Source: Fimenecus sp051881335
GTDB lineage: Bacteria > Bacillota > Clostridia > Oscillospirales > Acutalibacteraceae
Assembly (NCBI GenBank): GCA_051881335.1
Contig: JBJEPR010000192.1
Span: 1-9,963 of the forward strand
Reading direction: 5' to 3'
DNA length: 9,963 nucleotides
This document shows positions 1 to 6,539 of the stretch, piece by piece. The number at the start of each line of letters is the position of its first letter. Within the stretch, counting starts at the first letter, position 1. Under the pieces are notes generated by a model. The model did no database searches, was not told the DNA's origin, and was given only the letters and a program-made list of their open reading frames with translations. A program made the translations under genes and the position numbers.

Positions 1-435
1 CAGAATATGGATTTTGATGCAGTTTGCCTTTCCGTCGGTCAGCATAAATGCGACATTGCAATGGCGGGTCTTACCGTAAACGAAGCAAGAAAAGAGTATG
101 TGAATTTCTCTGATGCGTATTACACCGCTTCACAGCGTTTGATTGTGAAAGGGGATAATACCCAGTTCGACGCTTGCGAGACGGTTGCGGATGTGGAAGC
201 TATCTTGAACACATTGGACAGCACCACCAAAATCGGCGTACAGAACGGCACGACCGGTCAGTTCTATGTTGAAGGCGATGAAGACTGGGGCTTTGACGGT
301 CTGCCTGTGACCTGTGTCGGCTACAAAAACGGCTCTATGGCTGTGCAGGATTTGATGAACGGCGGCGTACAGTTCGTAATTATCGACGCGGCGCCTGCAG
401 ATTGCATCACCACAGCGCTCAACGAAATGAACTGA
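1..435 (+). CDS. Polar amino-acid ABC transporter substrate-binding protein (5'-truncated)
   Basis: This is the C-terminal 144 residues of an extracellular solute-binding protein, family 3 (PF00497 type). It would capture an amino acid outside the membrane and deliver it to the permease encoded downstream. The reading frame is open from base 1, so the start, signal peptide and lipobox lie upstream of the window. Family hallmarks are visible: the stretch CDIAMAGLTVNEARKEYVNF followed by SDAYY, then the lobe-2 segment IGVQNGTTG, then the VQDLMNGGVQFVIID segment near the end. The substrate cannot be read from this part; glutamine, cystine or another polar amino acid are all possible. Oddly, the protein stops about 15 residues after VIID. 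Typical members run another 50-60 residues, returning to lobe 1 with a closing helix. A terminator hairpin follows the stop directly, so no frameshifted continuation is visible. The family call is firm; the substrate is unknown. Confidence 0.88.
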   Translation, partial: QNMDFDAVCLSVGQHKCDIAMAGLTVNEARKEYVNFSDAYYTASQRLIVKGDNTQFDACETVADVEAILNTLDSTTKIGVQNGTTGQFYVEGDEDWGFDGLPVTCVGYKNGSMAVQDLMNGGVQFVIIDAAPADCITTALNEMN

Positions 436-453
436 TTTTGACTGAAATTTCAG

Positions 454-490
454 CAATGCCCCACCAAAAAGCAGTGGGGCATTGTTTTCT
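454..490 (+). terminator. Intra-operon hairpin terminator/attenuator
   Basis: A perfect 11-bp stem (454-464 paired with 474-484, arm CAATGCCCCAC) encloses a 9-nt loop and is followed by the T-rich run TTTTCT. It starts 18 nt after the binding-protein stop and ends about 18 nt before the permease start. This is the usual place for a partial terminator, or 3'-stabilising hairpin, that keeps binding-protein mRNA in excess over permease and ATPase mRNA. The hairpin is seen in the sequence; the partial read-through is inferred. Confidence 0.82.
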
Positions 491-508
491 GTGTAAGGTA
501 TAGGGAAT

Positions 509-1219
509 ATGAGTGGATTTGATCGTAAAATTCAACGCTTTTTAGAAGTGTTTATCGATGCCGGCGGGTACAATAAAGTACTTGAAGGTTTGCAGAATAC
601 GCTTTTAATTGCGGTTTTGGGCTTGGTCATCGGCATTGTGGTCGGTACGCTGATTGCTACCGTGCGGGTTTTGCCGAAATATAAGCGTCTGCCGCGAATT
701 TTGAACGGAATTTGCAGCTTTTATGTCGGCTTGTTCCGTGGTACACCGATTGTTGTCCAACTTTTGGTGTTCTATTATGTATTGTTGCCGTTGATGGGGT
801 TGAAAATGACCTCCGTTGCAGTTTCAGTAGTTGTGTTTGGCTTAAATAGTGCGGCGTACATCTCCGAGATTATGCGCAGCGGTATTCAGTCGGTTGACCC
901 CGGACAAATGGAGGGCGGCCGCGCTGTCGGTTTGAGCTACGGTACAACAATGATGCGTATTATCATTCCGCAGGCGGTAAAAAACATATTGCCGACCTTG
1001 GGCAATGAATTTATTGCGCTGATTAAGGAAACCTCTGTTGTCAGCTTTGTTGGCGCAACAGATTTATATGTTGCTTTCAATTACATCGGCAGTAACAGTT
1101 ATGAATTTATGGTGCCGTATTTGGTGATGGCGCTGATTTATATTGCTTTGGTGCTGATTATCAGTATGCTTGTGAAAGCCATGGAAAGGAGCCTGAGGAA
1201 AAGTGATAGAAGTCGTTAA
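509..1219 (+). CDS. Polar amino-acid ABC transporter permease (HisM/GlnP-type)
   Basis: This is a 236-residue inner-membrane permease that would form the translocation channel of the importer, working with the flanking binding protein and ATPase. A first membrane segment spans about residues 31-52. The FRGTP motif (76-80) precedes a second hydrophobic stretch (81-97). Further segments lie at about 101-118 and 203-224. The cytoplasmic coupling (EAA) loop is at 135-156, with E135, G136, G137 and G141 and the trailing IIIPQA. This loop docks on the ATPase. Length and layout match the HisMQ/GlnP family (about 215-240 residues). The ATG at 509 is preceded only by weak Shine-Dalgarno matches (AAGG at 495-498, AGGG at 502-505), and the N-terminus fits the family. 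The last 17 bp overlap the ATPase start, which suggests translational coupling. The substrate is not determined by the sequence. Confidence 0.93.
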   Translation: MSGFDRKIQRFLEVFIDAGGYNKVLEGLQNTLLIAVLGLVIGIVVGTLIATVRVLPKYKRLPRILNGICSFYVGLFRGTPIVVQLLVFYYVLLPLMGLKMTSVAVSVVVFGLNSAAYISEIMRSGIQSVDPGQMEGGRAVGLSYGTTMMRIIIPQAVKNILPTLGNEFIALIKETSVVSFVGATDLYVAFNYIGSNSYEFMVPYLVMALIYIALVLIISMLVKAMERSLRKSDRSR

Positions 1220-1985
1220 CTTAACCAAAAGCTTCGGTGATTTGCAGGTCTTAAAGGGGATTGATCTCACCATTGAACAAGGCGAAAAAGTGGTGATTAT
1301 CGGGCCCTCCGGCTCTGGAAAAAGTACTTTGCTTCGCTGTTTAAACTGTATGGAGGACCCGACCTCCGGTCAGGTTTTATATCACGGTGTGGATTTGACG
1401 GATTTTAAAGTCGATATCAATGAACAACGGCAGAAAATCGGTATGGTTTTTCAGCATTTCAATTTGTTTAATAACAAAACCGTGCTCGAAAACATTATGC
1501 TTGCGCCCGTGATTACGCAAAAGAAAAAAATGAAAAAACTGCGCCGTCAAAAAAATACAGACGCTGAAATTAAGACGACTGCGCAAATCAAAGCGGAAGC
1601 CAAAGAAAATGCGTTGGCTTTGTTAGAGCGTATCGGGCTGACCGATAAAGCTGACGCGTATCCGTCACAGCTTTCGGGCGGACAGAAGCAACGCGTGGCG
1701 ATTGTACGCTCTTTGGCGATGAATCCCGATGTGATGCTGTTTGACGAGCCTACCTCGGCGCTCGACCCCGAAATGGTCGGCGAGGTGTTAGAGGTTATGA
1801 AAGACCTTGCCAAAAGTGGTATGACTATGGTGGTGGTTACGCACGAAATGGGCTTTGCCCGTGAAGTCGGTGACCGCGTATTGTTTATGGATGAGGGGAA
1901 AATTTTGGAAGAGGGTACACCCGACGCGATTTTCAATCATCCGCAAAATCCGCGTTTACAGGAATTTCTTTCAAAGGTTTTATAA
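1203..1985 (+). CDS. Polar amino-acid ABC transporter ATP-binding protein (GlnQ-type)
   Basis: This is a 260-residue cytoplasmic ATPase that would power the adjacent importer. All the nucleotide-binding motifs are present: Walker A GPSGSGKST (34-42), Q-loop Q84, signature LSGGQ (157-161), Walker B VMLFDEP (177-183, catalytic E182), D-loop SALD (185-188) and switch histidine H214. The phrase PTSALDPEMVGEVLEVM is typical of the GlnQ/HisP subfamily. The GTG start at 1203 is supported by GAGG at 1195-1198 (5-nt spacing) and AAAGGAG just upstream, both inside the permease gene. The protein is about 20 residues longer than the usual 240. The extra length is a strongly basic stretch at about 105-130 (KKKMKKLRRQK and following) between the Q-loop and the signature. 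The whole gene is intact. Confidence 0.96.
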   Translation: MIEVVNLTKSFGDLQVLKGIDLTIEQGEKVVIIGPSGSGKSTLLRCLNCMEDPTSGQVLYHGVDLTDFKVDINEQRQKIGMVFQHFNLFNNKTVLENIMLAPVITQKKKMKKLRRQKNTDAEIKTTAQIKAEAKENALALLERIGLTDKADAYPSQLSGGQKQRVAIVRSLAMNPDVMLFDEPTSALDPEMVGEVLEVMKDLAKSGMTMVVVTHEMGFAREVGDRVLFMDEGKILEEGTPDAIFNHPQNPRLQEFLSKVL

Positions 1986-2000
1986 GTTTTAATTCATAAG

Positions 2001-2031
2001 AAAAGGACGAGTGTTTTGCACTCGTCCTTTT
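2001..2031. terminator. Bidirectional terminator between converging ATPase and ridA genes
   Basis: A perfect 13-bp stem (2001-2013 AAAAGGACGAGTG, paired with 2019-2031) has a 5-nt loop. Its A-run on one arm and T-run on the other give a U-tail on both strands. It lies 15 nt after the ATPase stop and 21 nt beyond the ridA stop, so it can end transcription from both directions. Confidence 0.92.
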
Positions 2032-2052
2032 GCTGTTCGGTTGTGATGAACA

Positions 2053-2427
2053 TTAAACCTCTGCAATGACTTCGACTTCCACCAGCACATCTTTCGGAAG
2101 AGCCGCCGCCGCAACGCAGGAGCGTGCGGGTTTTGAGGTGAAGTAACTGCCGTAAATGCTGTTAAAGGTTGCAAAATCCGACATATTCTTTAAGAAGCAG
2201 GTGGTTTTGATGACCTTGTCGAAGCTTGAGCCTGCTGCTTCTAAAAGCGCGCCGATGTTTTTACAGACCTGCTCTGTCTGTCCCTCGATGGTTGTCGCTT
2301 CCACTTCGCTCGTCGCGGGATTAATCGCAATTTGACCGGAAGCATATACAATGCCGTTTACAATTTTTGCTTGTGAATACGGACCGATTGCCGCAGGGGC
2401 GTTGTCGGTATGTACGGTTTCAATCAT
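2053..2427 (-). CDS. ridA: RidA family 2-iminobutanoate/2-iminopropanoate deaminase
   Basis: This 124-residue protein belongs to the RidA (YjgF/YER057c/UK114) family, which forms cytoplasmic trimers. It hydrolyses reactive enamine/imine intermediates such as those released by PLP-dependent threonine dehydratase, giving 2-oxoacids and ammonia. The family pattern is complete: IGPYSQA at 14-20 with Y17, the ASGQI strand at 29-33, and PARSCVA at 100-106. R102 matches the substrate-carboxylate arginine (R105 in Salmonella), with C104 and E119 in the expected places. The start at 2427 is chosen because AGGAGG (2440-2435 on the minus strand) sits 7 nt upstream. A TTG further upstream would overlap the ilvA stop and remove that site from its role. 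The gene follows ilvA after 17 nt, so the two are one operon, and RidA would clear IlvA's own product intermediate. Confidence 0.95.
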   Translation of the reverse strand: MIETVHTDNAPAAIGPYSQAKIVNGIVYASGQIAINPATSEVEATTIEGQTEQVCKNIGALLEAAGSSFDKVIKTTCFLKNMSDFATFNSIYGSYFTSKPARSCVAAAALPKDVLVEVEVIAEV

Positions 2428-2444
2428 GTTTATTCCTCCTAAAC

Positions 2445-3644
2445 TCAATATGCTTTAATTTGATAGCCTTTGGAAATTAAGGCGTTTTTAATAGCTTCAA
2501 TGTGTTCAAAATTGCGCGTTTCCAAAACCAAGCGCAAATAACAGCCGTTGATGTCCGAGCCCTCCGATGCGCGTTCGTGGTGGACGGAAATGATGTTGCC
2601 GCCCTCGTTTGCAATCGTATCGGCAACACCCTTTAACTGTCCGGGTTTGTCGAGCAATTCAATCGTGAGCGAATAGGTTCTGCCGGATTTTAACAAGCCA
2701 CGCTTGATGACACGCGAAAGAATGGTCACATCAATATTACCGCCGGAAACAAGGCAACAAACCTTTTTCCCTTTAATATCAACTTTGTTAAACATTGCCG
2801 CCGCAACGGAAACTGCGCCCGCACCCTCGGCAATGAGCTTCTGCTGTTCAATCAAGGCGAGAATGGCTGCAGCAATCTCATCTTCGGAAACCGTTACAAT
2901 GCCATCTACATATTTTCGGCACATTTCGAAGGTTACATCTCCGGGCTCTTTTACAGCAATACCGTCTGCAATCGTGGAAACATCATCTAATTTTTCAATT
3001 TTACCGTCCGTGACGGATTTGAGCATACTCGGTGCGCCTGCTGCCTGCACGCCGTAGACTTTCACTTTTGGATTGAGTGCTTTAATGGCAAAAGCAACGC
3101 CCGAAATCAGCCCGCCGCCGCCGATGGGAACGATGACAACATCAACATCAGGCAACTGTTCTAAAATTTCTAAACCGATTGTGCCTTGACCTGCAATGAC
3201 ATCTTCATCATTAAACGGGTGAATAAAGGTATAGCCTTTTTCATCTTTCAACTGTAAAGCGCGGTTGTAAGCGTCATCATAAACGCCCTCCACAAGGCAA
3301 ATATCTGCACCGTATTTGCGCGTAGCCTCCACTTTGGAAATCGGTGCACCGTCCGGCAAACAAATCAGGGATTTAATTCCGTTTTTGGTTGCGGCAAGCG
3401 CTACGCCCTGTGCGTGATTGCCCGCCGAACAGGCGATAACGCCTTTGGCTTTTTCCTCGTCAGACAGCTGAGAAATCTTGTATGCCGCACCGCGCACTTT
3501 GAAAGAACCCGTCACCTGTAAATTTTCGGTCTTTAAATGGATTTCGCAGTCAGGGTTAATTTTCGGTGCCATAATCATATCCGTACGGCGGATAACATCC
3601 TTTAATTGAAATGATGCGTGATACACCTTGTCAAGCGTCAGCAT
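2445..3644 (-). CDS. ilvA: Threonine ammonia-lyase with C-terminal ACT domain
   Basis: This 399-residue PLP enzyme would deaminate threonine to 2-oxobutanoate, feeding isoleucine synthesis or anaerobic threonine fermentation. The fold-type II catalytic domain shows GSFKVRGA (46-53) with PLP lysine K49, SAGNHAQG (73-80), the phosphate-binding loop GGGGL (175-179) and SGGN (300-303). An ACT domain follows at about 325-395 (YSLTIELLDKPGQLKGVAD and onward). One ACT copy and a length near 400 match the clostridial/TdcB-like subgroup with a C-terminal ACT domain, rather than the 500-residue E. coli IlvA. The start at 3644 is chosen because it has the purine-rich site AGAAGAGA upstream and matches family N-termini. 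An in-frame upstream start at 3710 falls inside the putative -35 element. Whether its role is biosynthetic or catabolic cannot be told here; no other ilv genes are in view. Confidence 0.95.
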   Translation of the reverse strand: MLTLDKVYHASFQLKDVIRRTDMIMAPKINPDCEIHLKTENLQVTGSFKVRGAAYKISQLSDEEKAKGVIACSAGNHAQGVALAATKNGIKSLICLPDGAPISKVEATRKYGADICLVEGVYDDAYNRALQLKDEKGYTFIHPFNDEDVIAGQGTIGLEILEQLPDVDVVIVPIGGGGLISGVAFAIKALNPKVKVYGVQAAGAPSMLKSVTDGKIEKLDDVSTIADGIAVKEPGDVTFEMCRKYVDGIVTVSEDEIAAAILALIEQQKLIAEGAGAVSVAAAMFNKVDIKGKKVCCLVSGGNIDVTILSRVIKRGLLKSGRTYSLTIELLDKPGQLKGVADTIANEGGNIISVHHERASEGSDINGCYLRLVLETRNFEHIEAIKNALISKGYQIKAY

Positions 3645-3669
3645 AGTTTTATCTCTTCTTTCAACCAAT

Positions 3670-3679
3670 GTTTGCAAAC
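3670..3679. promoter_or_regulatory. Palindrome GTTTGCAAAC at the ilvA transcription start
   Basis: A perfect 10-bp palindrome lies 1 bp downstream of the ilvA -10, over the expected transcription start. A repressor bound there would block initiation. No regulator gene is in the window and no family can be assigned from the bases alone. A short palindrome in AT-rich DNA may also be chance. Confidence 0.3.
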
Positions 3680-3680
3680 C

Positions 3681-3710
3681 ATTATATACCTCTTTTACCG
3701 CAAAATGCAA
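3681..3710 (-). promoter_or_regulatory. Sigma-A-type promoter for ilvA-ridA
   Basis: Reading the minus strand, a perfect -10 TATAAT (3686-3681) is preceded by TTGCAT (3710-3705) with an 18-bp spacer. Transcription would start near 3674, giving a leader of about 30 nt that contains the ilvA ribosome binding site. The -10 is strong and the -35 is mediocre. The leader is too short for a T-box or leader-peptide attenuator. Confidence 0.65.
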
Positions 3711-3714
3711 CTAT

Positions 3715-3764
3715 AAATCCGAGAAAGTCACCAAAAATTTCAACAGCAATAATTTTTCGGATTT
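3715..3764. promoter_or_regulatory. Inverted pair of 12-bp boxes between the divergent promoters
   Basis: AAATCCGAGAAA at 3715-3726 and TTTTTCGGATTT at 3753-3764 are inverted copies matching at 11 of 12 positions, separated by 26 bp. Each copy lies directly upstream of one promoter's -35: 4 bp from the ilvA -35 and 2 bp from the glycosidase -35. Each has the same orientation relative to its promoter. This suggests either a shared regulator site or symmetrically related promoter-upstream elements. The match is seen directly; the function is inferred. Confidence 0.45.
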
Positions 3765-3766
3765 TA

Positions 3767-3795
3767 TTGCTTTATATTAAATTTTGTTTTATAAT
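3767..3795 (+). promoter_or_regulatory. Sigma-A-type promoter for the glycosidase gene
   Basis: TTGCTT (3767-3772) and a consensus TATAAT (3790-3795) are separated by an ideal 17-bp spacer. Transcription would begin near 3802, about 30 nt before the start codon. An 8-bp inverted repeat (AGCAATAA 3745-3752 with TTATTGCT 3764-3771) overlaps the -35 and could be an operator or be coincidental. Confidence 0.75.
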
Positions 3796-3833
3796 GCTCA
3801 GCGATTGATTTTTTTGTCTTAAGGGTGAAAAAT

Positions 3834-6539
3834 ATGACAAAAATGCAGAAGTTGATGCCGCTTTGGGGGCCGTATTCCAAAAAGTACAGCGGTATTTCCC
3901 GAATTACCGACCATACCAGTGAAAAAGGCGTCCGATTTGATTTGGTAGTCAGCCCCGCTGTGGCCAATACCAACACTTGTCCACCGAATGTGACTATTCC
4001 TGTGGGCGTACATCCGTGGACGGCGAAAGCGGATTATACCCACTACGCCTATCGCTGTGATTTAGAGTGGAAAGATAAGATTTATGCTGATGTTTCCTTT
4101 ACCAAACTGACCGAAGAGAGTGTTTTGGTCCGCACTGCGCTTGTAAATCATTCCGAATTGCCGCAAAACTGCCTTGTCAATTACTTTTCCGCGCTCGAGT
4201 TTCCCTCAAAATATACTACGACCGTGTCCCTGCCTAAAAAATGTATTTATAAAAAAGCTTTGGACTATGTGACTTATGATTACCATACCCGCCGCCCGTG
4301 GGACGAGCAGGTGATGGACGGCTTGCACAAGGGGGAATTTTTTGACGATGCTTTCTCCGACCATCGCGGACTTGGAGACCGCGACAATAATCGCTATATT
4401 TTGCAAAAATTCCCGACATTCGGAGAGGAAGCAGGGGACAGTGTCTCTTATGTATTTAACGGGTTATCTGCATTTGAAAAGCCGGTTTTAACCGTACGCT
4501 ATCAAACGACGGGCGAACAAGACAGCATTTTTATGATGAACGGAAACACCGTCGTGTTTCCTGTAACGCCCAACGGCTTGCAAACGGTGCAATTACCTCT
4601 GCCGTACTCCGCGCAGGATACTTTGAATTTATCTTTCGTTTCCCTCGGTACAGGCGGTGTGGAACTGGACTTTTTGGCGGTGACAGAGCAAACCGATGCC
4701 GCGGAAATTGTCTGTAAAACAGGAAAGCATCATTTTGTGCCGCAAATCCAAACGGCGCTTTTTTCGGACGGTGCGAAAGCGGTTTATCGGTATGACGGTG
4801 TAGAAAAACCGTTTGTATTGCGTACCTTTAACGCCTCCACACGATTTCGAAATTTTCCCACGGGCGCGTTGGAGGACAGCCCCACTTCGCGCATTACACA
4901 GCCCGATGAGAGCTTCGGCGATATGCTAGAACAGTTTTCAGCTGCCTTTTCCGAGAAGCACAGCGATGACGGATTTTACCATAACACGGTTGTGCATACC
5001 ATTTTTATTGAACCCGGTGAAGCGAAAACCGAATATGCCGTGATTTCTTACGGAGAAGCAGAATACCAAACCGTGTCACAATATGAAACAGTTTATCAAA
5101 ATGCCGTGCAGGGGTTGGAAAAACTTGCATATACCAAAGCAGGGGAAAAATATGCGTTCTCCAATCAACTTTTACGAGCGGCAATGTTCCAAAACACGGT
5201 GTATCCGCTGTACTTGCACGGAGAGTATGTGGTACATCACACGCCCGGCAAGCGCTGGGATTCTTTCTATACTTGGGATTCAGGTTTTATCGGTTTGGAT
5301 ATGGCATTGTATGCGCCGAAACTTGCCGAGGGTATTCTCGATATGTATTTCAGCACCGAGGATAATCCCGACTATGCCTTTTTACTGCACGGCTCTCCGG
5401 TGCCTGTGCATATATATCACTATTTTGAAATGCTCAACCATAACAATGACAAGACGGAATTATACGGGTATTATGACCGTGCAAAATTATTCTATGATTT
5501 CTTGGCGGGGAAAATCAACGGGTCTACAACCGCAAAGTTTAAAAGCGGGCTGACAACAACCTTTGATTACTTTTATAATTGCAGTGGGATGGATGATTTG
5601 CCGCCGCAAAAGGCAATGTATCAAGAGCATTTACAACGCGTTTGCGCGCCTGCGATTTCTTCGTCGCAGGTTATCCGCACCGCAAAAATGTTAAAAACGA
5701 TTGCAGAGCATCTCGGTAAAGAGGCGGACGCAGTTATCTTTCAGGCGGATATTGACCGTTTAACAGAAGCTTTGCAAAAATGTTCTTGGGACGAGCAGTG
5801 CGGCTATTTTTCCTATGTGGTGCACGACCGTGACGGCAATCCACAGACGCAGCTTCGCACAAGCGATGGGGAAAACCTCAATAAAACAATGGACGGGATT
5901 TATCCGTTGCTGGCGGGTGCGGTAACCGAAGCACAAAAAGAGCGTATCCTCGGGCATTTAAAAAGCGATACCGAGTTGTTTACCCCTGTCGGTATCAGTG
6001 CCGTGGACAGGACGGCAGGCTATTATTTGCCAAACGGGTATTGGAACGGAAATGTCTGGCTTTCGCACCAGTGGTTTGTGTGGAAAACAATGCTGGACCT
6101 CGGCGAAACCGACTTTGCCTACAAAATTGCCGAAACCGCCCTCAATGCTTGGAAACGCGAGGTGGAATACTCTTACTATACTTTTGAGATGTTCAGCATT
6201 GAAACTGGACGCGGCGGATGGTTCCACAACTTCGGCGGGCTTTCCGCGCCGATTAACCTTTGGTCTGCGGCCTATTTCACACCCGGTACATACCAAAGCG
6301 GCTTTGATACCTTTTGCGAAAATGCAGTATTTAACGATATATTTACCGCGTTTTGCGGGCACTTTACAAATTCCTGTGTGTATGATTCTGCTTTGCTTGT
6401 TGTGCTGGCAGAGAACGGAAAATACCGTGTCACCTTGAACGGTGCACCTGCCGATTTTACTGCACGGTTTGACGGTATGCTGGAAATTAAATTGCCGAAA
6501 GGCTGCAAAAATGCGGAAGTGCGTGTTCAGCTGGTATAA
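3834..6539 (+). CDS. GH63/MGH1-like (alpha/alpha)6 glycoside hydrolase, cytoplasmic
   Basis: This is a 901-residue enzyme predicted to hydrolyse an alpha-linked saccharide; the substrate is not known. The N-terminal half (to about 430) looks like a beta-rich domain. It is interrupted at about 200-285 by a segment resembling a galactose-binding/CBM-like jelly roll. The C-terminal half (about 440-890) reads as a six-hairpin toroid. WDSFYTWDSGF (475-485) opens the barrel. SGMDD (584-588) matches the SGMDN-type site that carries the general acid in mannosylglycerate hydrolase and E. coli YgjK, making D587 the likely acid. YWNGNVW is at 736-742. FEMFSIETG (784-792) fits the general-base region, with E785 the best candidate. 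There is no signal peptide or membrane segment, so it should act on imported or internal glycans. The ATG at 3834 has AAGGG at 3821-3825; a GTG at 3825 would overlap that site. The fold is fairly certain and the exact family less so. Confidence 0.75.
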   Translation: MTKMQKLMPLWGPYSKKYSGISRITDHTSEKGVRFDLVVSPAVANTNTCPPNVTIPVGVHPWTAKADYTHYAYRCDLEWKDKIYADVSFTKLTEESVLVRTALVNHSELPQNCLVNYFSALEFPSKYTTTVSLPKKCIYKKALDYVTYDYHTRRPWDEQVMDGLHKGEFFDDAFSDHRGLGDRDNNRYILQKFPTFGEEAGDSVSYVFNGLSAFEKPVLTVRYQTTGEQDSIFMMNGNTVVFPVTPNGLQTVQLPLPYSAQDTLNLSFVSLGTGGVELDFLAVTEQTDAAEIVCKTGKHHFVPQIQTALFSDGAKAVYRYDGVEKPFVLRTFNASTRFRNFPTGALEDSPTSRITQPDESFGDMLEQFSAAFSEKHSDDGFYHNTVVHTIFIEPGEAKTEYAVISYGEAEYQTVSQYETVYQNAVQGLEKLAYTKAGEKYAFSNQLLRAAMFQNTVYPLYLHGEYVVHHTPGKRWDSFYTWDSGFIGLDMALYAPKLAEGILDMYFSTEDNPDYAFLLHGSPVPVHIYHYFEMLNHNNDKTELYGYYDRAKLFYDFLAGKINGSTTAKFKSGLTTTFDYFYNCSGMDDLPPQKAMYQEHLQRVCAPAISSSQVIRTAKMLKTIAEHLGKEADAVIFQADIDRLTEALQKCSWDEQCGYFSYVVHDRDGNPQTQLRTSDGENLNKTMDGIYPLLAGAVTEAQKERILGHLKSDTELFTPVGISAVDRTAGYYLPNGYWNGNVWLSHQWFVWKTMLDLGETDFAYKIAETALNAWKREVEYSYYTFEMFSIETGRGGWFHNFGGLSAPINLWSAAYFTPGTYQSGFDTFCENAVFNDIFTAFCGHFTNSCVYDSALLVVLAENGKYRVTLNGAPADFTARFDGMLEIKLPKGCKNAEVRVQLV

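Noticed and set aside
2428..2448. A TTG start for ridA 21 nt upstream of the chosen ATG.
   Set aside because: It would overlap the ilvA stop and translate through the AGGAGG site that is ideally spaced for the ATG at 2427; family N-termini fit the ATG.
3645..3710. An upstream in-frame start that would extend IlvA by 22 residues.
   Set aside because: It lies in the promoter -35 region, upstream of the expected transcript start, and the extra residues do not resemble family N-termini.
3825..3833. A GTG start for the glycosidase, adding three residues.
   Set aside because: The GTG overlaps the AAGGGTG ribosome binding site, which is properly spaced for the ATG at 3834.
3645..3833. A possible riboswitch or T-box leader upstream of ilvA or the glycosidase.
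   Set aside because: Both predicted leaders are only about 30 nt, and no T-box motif or conserved riboswitch pattern is visible.
5083..5553. A plus-strand open frame of 156 codons inside the glycosidase gene.
   Set aside because: It is out of frame with a continuous 901-codon gene, has no domain, and is Cys/Ile/Thr-rich as expected of a shadow frame. It does not indicate a frameshift in the glycosidase.
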